This document shows, piece after piece, positions 13,299 to 25,901 of a stretch of 64,000 nt of DNA. The stretch is from Thozetella sp. PMI_491 (lineage: Eukaryota > Ascomycota > Sordariomycetes > Chaetosphaeriales > Chaetosphaeriaceae), in NCBI GenBank assembly GCA_021432635.1, contig MU270039.1, positions 1 to 64,000 of the forward strand, given 5' to 3'. Position numbers and translations under genes: made by a program. Every line of letters starts with the position of its first letter. The stretch's first letter is position 1. The notes under the pieces were generated by a model. That model ran no database searches, was not told where the DNA came from, and saw only the letters and a program-made list of their open reading frames with translations.

Positions 13299-13303
13299 CT
13301 TAT

Positions 13304-14030
13304 TAGCTCTTTTTTTATAATAAGCTATAAAAGCTATTATTATATATTAAGTGTCTACTCTATTAAGATTCCCGTTTTAAAAGTTAAAATACCTCTTAAC
13401 TTAGTTTTAAAGATATTTTAGGATATTAAGCCTATAAATAGTTTTTATATTTATAATTATTATAAAAACTTTAAGAGATAAAAAGCTTTTTTTCTAATAG
13501 TCTATAAAGATAATATAAAGGAGAGAGGCACTATTTATATTAGCTTAAAACATAATTTATTTATTATTAATTAAACCCTTAGTAAAGAGATATATTTCCT
13601 CTCTAGCTAGAAATTTAAAGTAGTTAGGTATAAGTTAGTTATATTTATATTAAAGTTAAAGAGAAGGGTATAAATAAAACAAACGTTTAATTTAACCTAG
13701 TCTATAATTATCTTATTATCCTAAGACACTTTTATAAGTATTTATTAGTTACTCTATATATCTAAAGAGTAAAAAGAGCTTATATATTTAGAAATTAACT
13801 ATTATTAGGGAAGAGGGGTACTTATAAGAATTAATAGCCTATAGTACCTCTAGCTCCTTAAAGGGAAGAGATTTAACTATAAAATACATGTTAAGGAGTA
13901 GTATAATAAGCTGCTTCAGAGAATAATAAAGGTTATACTGCCTACTAGCTCACCTCTAGAGATAAGCTAAACAGAATCTAGCACTAGAAACTACTACAGT
14001 TTAAAGTATTAAAACACAAGGAGAAGGAGT
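13304..14030. other. AT-rich, RIP-degraded sequence of unknown origin
   Basis: If TAA/TAG are read as Gln, the plus strand has a fairly continuous frame from about 13380 to 14000, so this was probably coding once. I do not recognise the product. It grades into the GC-rich ankyrin island with no visible boundary repeat, so it could be the degraded 5' part of that gene or an unrelated element. Confidence 0.3.
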
Positions 14031-14121
14031 CCCTGGGATGACTCGTCACACCTAGAATGCGTTCCTAGGGCGCAGCACTTACTTACCCCTCCTAGATATT
14101 ATTAATTATATTGGGGTTGTT

Positions 14122-14432
14122 TACGACGAGAATGCCCTAATAGAAGCAATAGAGGAGATTATATGTGCCGTTGGGTATAGTGAACTTGTAGTTAAGCTCG
14201 ACCGGGAGCTGGCTGCCCTTGAGGCTGAACTTCGATCTAAGTACGGGAGTATTGGATTGGCTATACCAGTAGAGACGAAACAGTGCACTAAGTTGTAGGC
14301 TTGCCGACGATATGCGAGGCAGAAGGATCGAAGGCGGACTGGCCAGCTCTTCCGCAAAGATTACTTCGACACGAAAAACAATGAGGAGCTCAGCGGACAG
14401 CTACAAAGCGAAACGCAACCAGAGACCAGTGA
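14122..14432 (+). pseudogene. Basic, charged coding fragment, possibly the C-terminus of a DUF3435-like recombinase
   Basis: Frame starting YDENALIEAI... with one TAG near 14296 and then a highly basic helix (RRYARQKDRRR), 'FRKDYFDT' and 'EELSGQL'. The layout (Leu/Glu-rich helix containing 'LRSKYGS', a basic stretch of Arg/Lys, then 'YFDT...QL') recalls the C-terminal tail of fungal DUF3435 tyrosine-recombinase-like proteins, but no catalytic core is visible and the match is from memory only. It is in a different frame from the ankyrin repeats that follow. It may instead be the N-terminal linker of an ankyrin protein after a frameshift. Confidence 0.25.
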
Positions 14433-15131
14433 AACGCCGACATTGAGGCAGCCGATAAAAGAGGTGGCCGGACGCCGCTGTCGTGGGCGGCCGAGAAGGG
14501 CCACGAGGCGGTCGTGCGGCTGCTGCTCGACAAGGGCGCCGCTATCGAGGCGAAATCTAACTCAGGCCTGACGCCGCTGTCGTGGGCTGCCGAGAAGGGA
14601 CACGAGGCGGTCGTGCGGCTACTGCTCGACAAGGGCGCTGCCATCAAAGCAAAATCTAGCTTAGNNNNNNNNNNGACGCCGCTGTCGTGGGCTGCCGAGA
14701 AGGGACACGAGGCGGTCGTGCGGCTACTGCTCGACAAGGGCGCTGCCATCAAAGCAAAATCTAGCTTAGGCCTGACGCCGCTGTCGTGGGTGGCCGTAAG
14801 GGGACATGAGGCGGTCGTGCGGCTGCTGCTCGACAGGGGCGCCGCCATCGAGGCGAAATCTAGCTCAGGCTGGACGCCGCTGTCGTGGGCTGCCGAGAAG
14901 GGGCACGAGGCGGTCGTGCAGCTGCTGCTCGACAAGGGCGCCGCCATCAAGGCGAAAGACGACAACTACGGCTGGACGCCGCTATTGTATGCGGCTGAGA
15001 AGGGACACGAGGCGGTCGTGCGGCTGCTGCTTGACAAGGGCACTGCCGCCGAGGTGAAAGACAACCACGGCTGGATGCTGCTGTTGTATGCAGCTGAGAA
15101 GGGACACGAGACAGTTGTGTGGCTGCTTTAA
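14433..15131 (+). pseudogene. Ankyrin-repeat protein fragment (seven repeats)
   Basis: One open frame from just after a TGA at 14430 to TAA at 15129-15131. It encodes seven 33-residue ankyrin repeats with the core [20 protein letters not shown] and the loop KGAAIxAKSS. The first is introduced by [12 protein letters not shown] and the last is cut short at VVWLL. Ankyrin repeats bind proteins and are common C-terminal sensors of fungal NLRs. No ATG start lies in the frame, no N-terminal domain is attached and the last repeat is incomplete, so I call a truncated gene. Repeats are almost identical in DNA as well as protein, and 10 Ns interrupt repeats 2-3. The island is GC-rich inside AT-rich DNA. 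Confidence 0.75.
14665..14674. other. Assembly gap (10 N)
   Basis: Ten undetermined bases inside the ankyrin array. The sequences on both sides are near-identical repeats, so the gap may hide collapsed repeat units. Confidence 0.95.
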
Positions 15132-17362
15132 TTATATAATGTTAAACCTTTAACATTACTTTAACCTCTACCTTGCCTATTACTTAGGTACTCCTATACT
15201 TTATTTATATAGCTACTATCTTAGTAATAGAATCTACTAGAAACTACTTCCTAAGGTTTAAAAATTATTAAAATTTACTAGCCCCTTTTATTACTATAGC
15301 CTTATATAAATATAGTAAGTAAATACTATAAGTAGATATTTATAAAAGCTTTTTAATAATACTATAACCTATACCAAGTGTAAAACTAGCTTATTATTAT
15401 ACCTTAACAATAGCTTATAGATATATAGGGATAAAGACTTAAAAACCACCTAAACCTTATTATAAAGCACTAAGTATAAAATAATAAGAATATAATAATA
15501 CCTATCTACCTACTACTTAAAGTCTACCTTCTTCTAGTATTAATCCACTATTAAATTATTATTATATTAAATTATATTAGCTATCTAATATCTTTAACAA
15601 CTTTAAATAGTTATATAATATATTATAAAACTTAGACTAAGTACTAACCTAGAGTTATATAAGACTTAATATATATTAGACTAAACTAGTTATACTAATA
15701 AGATAAAAAACATAATAAATACTTTATATTGCCCTATTAAACTTATATTATATATAATAAGTTAAAATAAGGGCTAGAGAATAAAAGATATATTATACAT
15801 TATAAGTCTTGCCTATTATATATCTAAGACAAGGTATAAACAACTTAAGGACTATAAAAAAGCTAGCTACTACTTAAAATATACTAGTATAATAATAAGG
15901 TTAACTTTAATTTAATAAAACACTATATTAGCTCGTATATTAAGGAATATATTAAGGGCTTATTATAGTAATAATATTAATTATATAGCTCTTAGTTAAC
16001 CTATAAAGGTATAGATTAAACAAATAGGGAGGAATACTTTTTAATTACTTAGTCTAATAATTTATAATAGAGATAAATAACACTAAATATTTTTAATAAA
16101 GAATAAGACGTTTATCTATTAATAAATAAAGCTAATAGCTTTAAAACTATTATATATTAAAGATATAATCTAAGGTCTTTATCTTTTAGCTTTATAAGTT
16201 TTAAACTACCTATATAAATAAAGATTATTATAACTATAAAAAAGAGAAGATTAAATAATTAAGTATAATTAGAGATAATTAGTCTATAGTTTTAATTACC
16301 CTATACTAGCTCTTCTAGGGTAATATACCTTTATAAAGAATAAGCTTACTACCTTAATATTATTATTATAGCTATTAATAGTCTTAACTATCTTTTAAAA
16401 GTCTATAATAAAACCCTATATATTAGCTTAGTAATTACCCTACTTAAACTAGATACTAATAGGCTAGGCAAGCTATTTATATACTTTAACTAAGAAGAGG
16501 AATAGGCTAATCTAGTGGAAACTTATAACTAACTAATAACTATTTATAACTATTATTAGCTGCTTTTTAGTTAATAGATCTATTATAAAGCTTACTAATA
16601 GTTCTATAGCTAAGCTAAACAATATAAATATTAAACTATATTCTTATTATTTATCCTTTAGATAATAATACTTATAAAGAGTAAGTCTCTTATTAATATC
16701 TTAAAGTATAATATAAATATTAATATTAATAAAGCCTTATAGTGATTAAAATAAGTAAGATAGTTTTATATAGGCAAGTTATAAGTTTATCTTATCTTAT
16801 TTTAAATATATTTTAATTACTCTATTATTTAATCCTTTTATACTATTAGATTTACTATTATTTCTATATAATAATAAAGATTTATACTTCTTATTAATAA
16901 TAATAATAAAACTATTAAATAATAGTCAATAAAACTATGCCTATTCTATAACTTTCTTCTTATTTTTCTTAAGGATAGTATTTAATATATCCTTAATCTA
17001 TATTAAATAAGTATCTTTTTCCTAATTAAAAATATTTTAAACCTATTTATAAAAGTTCTTAAAATACTTTAGGTTTAATAATAAGAATATATTAACTTAT
17101 AAAAGGTAATAGTTTAAATTATCTTTCTTTTATAATATATATAACTAGATAGTATTATTATCTATAGTAATAAAGTATAATAAATTATTAATATATTATA
17201 TATTTAAATATTTTAAAAGTAAAGAGTTTAACTAGTTAATAATATAAAGATATATTAATAAAGTACTTATATATTAATTTATAATAACCTAAAGATTATT
17301 ATAAGTACTTTTAATAGCTTTAAATTTAATAGTAAAGAATAAAAACCTAAGGCCTTATATTA
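15132..17362. other. AT-rich degraded region, no assignable gene
   Basis: Composition changes abruptly at the end of the ankyrin frame. On the plus strand from about 15770 to 16720 the sequence reads as a long protein if RIP-type stops are ignored (for example 'LLKLDTNRLGKLFIYF'), so a former coding element is likely. I cannot identify it. No LTR or inverted repeat was found here. Confidence 0.35.
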
Positions 17363-18770
17363 GGGAATTAATACCTAAGTATATAGTTTTACTACCTAGG
17401 TATAAGCTTATATAGGCATAACTTTTTCCAGCCTCTTAATTAGCTAAAACTTTTAGCTATTAATACATATTATACAACCTAAATTCTACCTAAGTATTCT
17501 AGTTAAATACTTACTTATTTTAATTAGTTTAAAGTTAATTTTATATTTTACGTTAAATTAATAGACTTATTAATATTAAATTATTATAAGCTTATTATCT
17601 TAGCTCCTTAAAACTTATTTATTTTATACTAATCTAAAATAATAAGTATAGGTAAAATTACCTCTACCTTGCTTAAGATTTAACTATACTAGCTTATTAA
17701 TACTATTATTAAACCTAGAGTTAAATCCTACCCTTTAAAATAACTATAAGAGACCTTTTTAAGCTTTTTTAATATAAGTAATACTATAAATAATAGTATT
17801 AGGAAATATTATAGTATTAAGGATAAAGGAGTTGTTATAAATATTTTCTCTACCTAGCTAGAGTATTTTATAACTATTTCTAGGCCTTATAATAATGTGT
17901 TTAATAAGTCTATATAGATATAATAAACTAATTCTAAGTTTTACCTTAGTAACTCTTTTACTATATATCTAAAATAAATTAAAATATAGCGTATTAAACT
18001 ATTTATACTTAGACTAAAGCCTTTTAAATTATAATACTTATAAGACTAAGCTATATTAAATGTTTTTACTAGGTAGTAAGAGTTAATCTTATTATATATA
18101 TAATTTATATCTACCTTAAAACTTATCTATAAGGTGATTAATATAGACTAATAGCTTATATTTAAGCTTATTTAATCTTATAAAAGAGTTTATAAATAAC
18201 AGGAGAGATAGGGTTACTTATTACTTAGAGATTAGGTATCCCTCCTTTATAAAAATGCCTTGCCTTTATACCTTAAGCTGTTAGTTAATTATATTAATAA
18301 CTTAGATTTAAAACATAGCTTATTAAGTTAATAATTAATCCTTAATCCTCTTATCTCTAATAGTTTAATCTTATTAGTTGATATTTCTTATTAAAATATT
18401 AATACCTTTATAAAAGCTTATAAGTTTACTATTATTAAGTGGTAAAGCTATATAAAAAAAGGTTATAAAAAGTAATATATATTTAAATATAACTATTATA
18501 GGCTTTTTTAATAAAGTAAAAGTATTAGATAAAGGATTTAAAAGTCTTAAAAATATAATTATTAATAGAAAATAATTACTAAAGCTATTACTAATAGCTA
18601 GTATTTATTATATAAGTATACTAATATAAAGTATAGCTGTTATAACTACTTACCTAGTATTTATTTATCTATTTATTTTATCCTTAGGAAATTAATTAAT
18701 TCTATTAAGGGAACTATTTAGTTAATAAGCTAATAAGTAGGGATCTAAGTATATAATATATAGATAGTTA
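17363..18770 (+). mobile_element. Mutator-like transposon, diverged 5' fragment (copy C)
   Basis: Starts GGGAATTAATACCTAAG, a variant of the MULE A/B terminus, and stays collinear with the left portion of copy A at lower identity (compare about 18700-18768 with 5580-5640). It breaks off near 18768-18772, where gypsy element 3 begins. The transposase catalytic part and right inverted repeat are missing. The divergence suggests an older or separate subfamily. Confidence 0.6.
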
Positions 18771-21700
18771 TTTAATATTTCTTTATAAAAGATAGACCTT
18801 ATCTTTCTTTTAAAAGATTAGTTTCTTTAACCTTTTCTAATTAATATATTTACTTATTTTATCATAGATAAACTTAAGTTCTTTCTTTATAAATTTATAT
18901 AAGGTCTTTAATTTTTTAACTCTTAATCCTACTCTAAGATTCTCTTTTAAGTTAAAAGGGGTTTAATAAACTTTTAGTTTAAAGCTATAATTAATAAAGA
19001 ATAAAAATATCTTAGTTAATTCTTATCTAATATTATTATAGGTAAATTAAGTAATTAATAATAGTTATATCTAATTATTTTATTTATAGTTTATATAATA
19101 ATATAAGTATTACTTTATAGTTTAATTAAGTCTCTCTATTTATCTATTAAACTAAAGGTAATAAGCTATTAATAGTTAATATTTAGTTTTAAACTAAGCT
19201 ATAAAAGCTTTTTAAAAGTTTAAGGGAAATAATTTATCCCTATTACTAACTAGCTTATCTAATAGTTTATAATTTATAATAATATTTCCTATAAATATAT
19301 AGGCTAGTTCTTTAGTATTACTAGCTTTTTTATATAAGATAAAGTAGTTATACTTAGTAAGTCTATTAATAATTACTAAGATATTATTAAAAGATATTTT
19401 CGTTAAAGATTTTTTTAAGAGTAGTAATTTTATAATAAAGTCTAGGAAGATTAAGCTTTATAATTTTTTAAGGATTAGAAGAGGTTATAATTCTTTATAG
19501 ATCTTATACTAATTTGCTTTACTTTTATTATATTTATTATATTTTTTAATTACTTCTTTTATAATCCTTTTAGCTTTAGAAAAGTTATAGGTATAGTATA
19601 GTTATTCTAAGGTCTTAATAATTTCTTAATATCTATAGGAAAGAATTTTATATATTTTTTTCACTAAGTTTTATTATAAGGTATTAAAGACATAAATTTT
19701 CCTATAAAATTAATAGACTTTATTTTTCTTTTCTATATTTTTATTAAGGCTATTTTATATAAAGTCTATAAAGTCTTAGTTATTAAAAACTTCTTTAATC
19801 TTATTGGTTTAGTTAGGGTTTAGAAGAACTTAAAAAATAGTATTTAACTCTTAGGAAGCTTAGCCTAGGCTTTTATCTTTTAAGACTATTAAGATATTTT
19901 ATATATATAATTTTAATTCTTATATATAATCTTTTCTTTAGTTAAAAGTATCTGCTCTAATATTTTCTAGTCCTTTTTTATATATAATTTTAAAATTAAA
20001 TTTAAAGAGGAATTTTATCTATCTAATCTAGTGTTTATTTAGTTTTTTATTAGTTATAAAATAGGTAAGGTTTTTATAATTAGTATAGATTATAACTTAA
20101 TATTATACTTTATAAAGATAAACCTTTTACTTTTTAAAAGCTTTAATAATAGTTATTAATTCTTTATTATATATCTAATAGTTAATTTTTATTTCTTTAA
20201 GTTTTTTTTAAAAAAAAGTAACTAGGTATAATAGTCTTTCCTTATTATATTGTCTAAGTTATCCTTTTATTATAAAGTCTAAGGAGTTAGTTTTAACTTT
20301 ATATAGTCTTACTAAGTCTAAAAGTATAAGTATAGGTTTATTTAAGATCTATAACTTAATAATTTTAAAGGCTTTACTAGTTTAATTATTCTACTTAAAC
20401 TTAGTTTTCTTATAGGTAAGCTTTATAAATAGTAAGACAAGCTTATTATAACTTTTTATAAAGTAGTAGTAGTAATTAGTAAATCTAAGAAAAGCTTATA
20501 CTTCTTTTACTGTTTTTAATAATAATTAGTCTTATACTATTATTACTTTCTTAGGGTTTATTCTAATAAATCTAAGGGTGATTTTAAATCTTAAGAAGAT
20601 AGTTTTTTTAATGTAAAACTTACTCTTCTCTAATTTTACTAAGAGTTTAACATCTTTTAAAGCTTTTAATATAGTATAGATATATTATTTATATTTTATT
20701 TTATTTTTTAAATAGATAAGAATATTATCTAGGTAGATAATATAAAATTTATTAATATAGGGTTATAAGACATAATTAATTATAGCTTAAAATATTATTA
20801 GGGTATTTTATAGTCTAAATAATATAACTAAGTATTTATAATATCTATACTTAGTTTTAATTACTATTTTTTATTCTTCTCCCTTTATTATTTAAATTAG
20901 ATTATAAGCTTTTTTAAGGTTAAGATATATTATTATTATAACTCTTATTAATTAGTTTTATAGTTTAAATATTAAGGATAATAATCCTTTATTAAAGATA
21001 ATAATACTATTAAGTTATTAATAGTTAATATATAATCTTTATTTTCTAATATTATCCTTACTTTTCTTTAATATAAATAGGATTAAATATCCTACTAGTA
21101 AATTTAACAGTTATATATAATCTTTCTCTAGGTTTTTATTAAGGTATTATTATAAAGCTATAAGTTTCTCCTTGTCTAGTCTATAGATTTTATATAGTTT
21201 AAGTTATTCTTCTAGTTTAATTAGTATATAATAGTTAAATTAACTATATTTTAATAATCTTATATCTAATATTTCCTTAAATAGTTTATTATACTTTTAA
21301 TATTTTTTTAGTATTTTATTTAAGGTTTATATTATAAATACTTTAGTAATTATTAATATCTTAAAAGTCTTTTTTATAGGCTTACTTAAAGATCTTTTAT
21401 AAGTTACTTTAAAAGCTAAGTCTCTTTAAATATCTTTAGTTTTTTTCTTTAAGATTAGTTAGGTATATTTTTTAAGTACTGTTTTAAAAAACATCTAGCT
21501 AGTTATTTAATTAATTCTTAGGTTGTTTTTTTATAATTATAATATCTTTAAAATTAAATAATATAGTTTAATTTCTATAATATTAAAGGTTATTTCTTTA
21601 TTATATATATTATAAGCTAATATTAAAAAGGATATAATCTTTATTATAATATCTCTCTTTTTATATTAAGCTAGTTCTCCTTTTATAATATATAAGTAAT

Positions 21701-22461
21701 ATATAAATTCTTTTTTTTTCTAAGGTAATTATAACTAGTTAATAACTCTAGGTAATATATAATTTCCTTAGGATTTATTATTAATTATTATAATAATATT
21801 ATATTAATTATTAATAATAAAAACATAAATAAGTAGTCTTAAGTTTAGGCTAGTAGTTATTATAAGAGTTTTTATTTCTAGGTTGTTTTATTAACTCTTT
21901 ATAGGTAATATTTATTATTTTTTATTTAGTCTTATCTTAGGATTAGCTATAAGTATTAACTTTTATCTATAGGTTATAATTTATATTATATAGGGTCTTT
22001 AAACTAGAGCTTAAGTCTTATATTAATAAATTATTTTTATATATGTTTTATAGCTTTAATTTATTCTTTTATAGCTTTTATTTATAAGTTAATAAGGTTT
22101 TTTCTTGTAAAAGTATATCTTTATACTTTTTTTTAGTATTATTATATAGTTTTTTTTAAATAATAATATAAATATATTATTAAAGTATATTATATTATAT
22201 TTAACTTATTTTTATAATATATTAAGAACTAAAAGTTTAGCCTAAAGATAATCTATTTATTATATTAGTCCTTTATTTTCTAATACTTTATTTCTTCTTA
22301 TAGGTAAGGGTTATTAATTTATTATATCTTATATTAAATAAAAAAGAAATTATACTTTAGTTTATTTATAATATATATTTTATATAGTATAATATATTAT
22401 ATCTAAGTAATTTCTTTATAATATTTATATTAAGGGCTTATTTAAAGATTGTCTTAATAAT

Positions 22462-22469
22462 TTAATTAT
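22462..22469. repeat. 8-bp target duplication of MULE B (left)
   Basis: TTAATTAT here and at 25894-25901; the empty site is visible in element 2 near 10745-10760. Confidence 0.85.
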
Positions 22470-25400
22470 AGGAATTACTAGGGATATATAATAAATTACT
22501 ATAGATATATAATCTTATAGATGTATAATAGTTTTACTACTTCTTATTAGCTTAAATTTTTAGTACTTATAACTACTTGCCCTATAAAAGTAGTAAGTAA
22601 AACTTATTAATAATAGCCCTTTCTTATACTAGTAATCCTTAGATAAGTAGCTAAGTATCTTGTTAAGATTTTATAATAGCTGTTATAAAAAGTAAGTATA
22701 TTAAGCCTATAAAGTATAATAATTATTATATAAAGTGCTAAAAATATCTAATATATTACTAGCTATTATCTATATAACTATAATAACCACAGCTAATACT
22801 AAAGTCCCTTATTATTACTACTTATCTACTTCTACTAGCTTTTTAGCTTTTAAATGCTTAGTTAAGTCCTTTAACTACTTATATATATCCTAGTTATTAC
22901 CCTAGCACCTAGGGTAGCTAGTGCTTACTAACTACTTTAATGCTATAATACTTCTCTCCCTTTTAATAACTAGCTGTCCTAAGCTTTTTTAAGCTTTAAT
23001 TAGGTAAGTATAGCCTTATTTTAGCTTTTTAGAGGTTAGTTATAACAGCTAGCTAGCTAGCTATTATTTTAGGTTAATAACTAGCTTTAGTTACTTATAT
23101 ATAGTTAGACTAGTAGAGGCTATATACTATTACTTAGCCTGTTATATAGTGACATAGTAATCTTTAGGTTGTAAATCTATTAATAAGGATCTTTAAAGGT
23201 TAGCTTATAGATATACTATTATAGATAGATGTCTTACTTAGTAAAGATACTCCTAATCTTTAAGACTTTATAGATCTTATAGTAGTAAGGTATACCTAGC
23301 TAGATAAAAATAGAGTAATTATTATTATAAGAGCTAATTAGTTATAGCCTAGGGTTTTTAACCGATAGGATTACTGTCTTTACCTTGTAATATAGTATAG
23401 TAATAAGTTAGAGACTTTTTTCAGACACTACTGTTTATAATTCACTTAGATATTCTAACCTAGGTCTTAAATACTTGTGAGAAAAAAGTATCTTGTCTTA
23501 TATATAAGTATAGATAAAATCCTTCTCTTAATCACTAAGTATTTCTTTAATAGCCTTAACTAGTTAATATAAGTGGCTTATACTATTTAAGAGGTAGTTT
23601 TTAATATTATTATTACTTGCCTTTGTCCTAGATATAACCTAGATATTAAAGTTTTAATATCTTTAAATATAATATTAGGTTTATTAAGCTTATATACTTA
23701 TATATATCTGATAAAGATATATAAGAATAACTCTTTAGTTATTAAATTCCTTATAGATATTAGCCTAGGCTTTTTTATACTCCTCTTTAGTCTTAATAAA
23801 TATAATAAACTTTTAAAGTGTTAGTACCCCCTTATAATTATAAGTAATTAGCCTTAAAGGGGTTTTGTCTAGCTTTTTAGTATCTTAGATTATATCTTTA
23901 TCGCTAGAATTAAGTAAGACCTAGACTTTCTTATTATTATTATTAATATTGCTATTGTTTAAAGTAAAAGGTTGTTTCCACTTTTTTTTTAACTAGAGAA
24001 AAATGTTTAAATTAATATAGTAGATATATAGTTATTATTATATGTTTAGAAAAGCAGCTTTAAAAGCTTTTTTTATCTATATATTAAAGTTAGTGATTAT
24101 TATATTAGGAAGTTAAATCTTATGCTGGTTAGTTAGTTCTTAGATAGTATTAGCTAGAAATTAAAACCCTTTAAGCCTTTTATTATTAATTATGTTAAAC
24201 ATAGTATTAAAGATAGTTTCTAAGTAGGTCTAGCTAGTTATTTAAAATAGAGGAAGCTTATAATAGTTAGTGTTATAAGTATTGTTAAAACTTATCACCT
24301 TAAAAAACTATTTTTATAGTTATATATAAGAAGGATAGGTCTATATAAGTCCTAATAGATAGTCTAGATTATTATTAGCTTATTTTATAATATAGGGAAT
24401 CTTTTTATTATTAAATAATTTAATTAGGGCAGTAGTAGAGCTATAATTATTAAGCTTCTCCTGGTTATTCTTTGCCCTAGCGTTATAAATGTCTTTTTTA
24501 GTTAAAATTAATTTGGGGTGTTACTTGGTGATAATTACCTAGATATTATATGTTTAGATACTTATTTATTGACTTATTGACTTAATTAACTCCTTGATAA
24601 AGTTAGTAAGCCTTTTATAAGTAGGATAGGTAGATGAATTAATACTAGATATATAATTATATTAGAGGTGTTTTGGGTTAGTATGTTTCTAAAGAAGCTA
24701 CCTGCCTTTTTTAAGGGCTTTAATAATGACTTTTTACTTGTAGCTATACTTTTAAGGCTTTTAATTCTAGAGTCTTTCCCCTTTATTAGGCTGGGGTATT
24801 TTATAGTAGTTATATTAAAAAGTATATTATATTATCTAGCTATCTTAGGTATAGCTATTATATCTGTTAATAGTAAATCTATTAGCTTTATTAAAAGTAT
24901 TAACTATATTAAAAAGCTCTTTTATAGAAGTAGCTGGTTTGCCTAGTATAGGTAGGTTTAAGATTAGAGGTATAATTGATTTATTAGACTCTAACCCTAA
25001 TATATAATTATCTTATTTTATTAGTAGGCCTAGATATAAAGGTAGGGCTTCCCTTAGAGGGGGGGAGATTAGATCTTAAAGTGGAGAATATCCCTATCTC
25101 TCCTATTAGTAGTAAACTTGTTTATATAACTGTATAAGGTTAAAGATAAGTTATTAATCTATATTAATTACCTTTTAGATAAGCTTTAGGGTAGAGGTAA
25201 ACTAGGCCTAGGGTAATATAGCTAGAGTTATAACAGGTAGTAATTAAGAAGTAGCTTGATTTTAGAGATAGGTAATTTTAGTAGACTTAGGGCCTAAGAT
25301 AGGAATATAAATATAATTTTATTTTACTTGTTAGGGATATTTAGTAAATTAATCTAATAGATAGATCTTTAAATTACTCCTAATAGTTTATAAAAGGTTG

Positions 25401-25893
25401 TTAAACGCTTTATTATACAGGTGGGGGATAGTTGTAAAGTGTTTTAGAAATATAAAAAAAAGGTTTGGTATAGCGTTATTATTACTGACACTATAGTAGG
25501 GACTAATGCTAATTCCTAAGGTGTTAGTAATATCTGACAAACTAGGGGAGCTGGGTATTAGGTTTTAATGTTGTTATTTGGGAGGTAATTGTTTTGAATG
25601 AGTTATAGTATTAAAGTGTTGCTGCTGCTAGCTTTTAATCGGGTAAATAAGGATAGGTATTAGGTTGTTATTATTATAGTTTAACTAAAGCTTTTTAAAG
25701 AGGTAATAAGATACGTTTGTGTTAGCTTAACTAAAGAAAAACAGCTAAAATAACTTAGGGTATTTTAGTAGAATTTTAAGTATAGTATATATATTAATAT
25801 TAAAAATTTAGGCTAATAAGAAGTAGTAAAACTGTTATATGTCTATAAGATTATATGTCTGTAGTAATTTGTTATACGTCCCTAGTAATTCCC
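22470..25893 (-). mobile_element. Mutator-like DNA transposon, copy B (3,424 bp)
   Basis: Same length and structure as copy A but in opposite orientation: inverted repeats of about 90 bp at 22470-22560 and 25804-25893, and the 8-bp duplication TTAATTAT. The transposase lies on the minus strand, with the core blocks near 24000-24400 in mirror image of copy A. The interior, especially 24500-25800, keeps more G+C and fewer stops than copy A. It still has many RIP-type stops and is not intact. Confidence 0.85.
23050..24960 (-). pseudogene. MULE transposase, RIP-degraded (copy B)
   Basis: Mirror-image counterpart of the transposase at 5220-7130. The segments corresponding to 'TYPF', 'NTVF.MINNKRLKGF', 'ITD.NIQIKKAF' and the 'QLKRKW'-like basic block occur on the minus strand at about 23970-24340. 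Stops are mostly TAG/TAA where Gln or Trp is expected. Comparing copies A and B codon by codon would help separate ancestral from RIP-changed positions. Extents are set by analogy with copy A. Confidence 0.65.
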
Positions 25894-25901
25894 TTAATTA
25901 T
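25894..25901. repeat. 8-bp target duplication of MULE B (right)
   Basis: TTAATTAT, identical to 22462-22469. Confidence 0.85.

Noticed and set aside
14390-14965. Minus-strand open frame of about 190 codons with Ser-rich repeats
   Set aside because: It is the complement of the ankyrin array; the plus frame carries the real motif.
24668-24946. 92-codon plus-strand open frame with hydrophobic residues
   Set aside because: It is antisense to the transposase side of MULE B, and its Leu/Ile/Phe content follows from AT-rich DNA.
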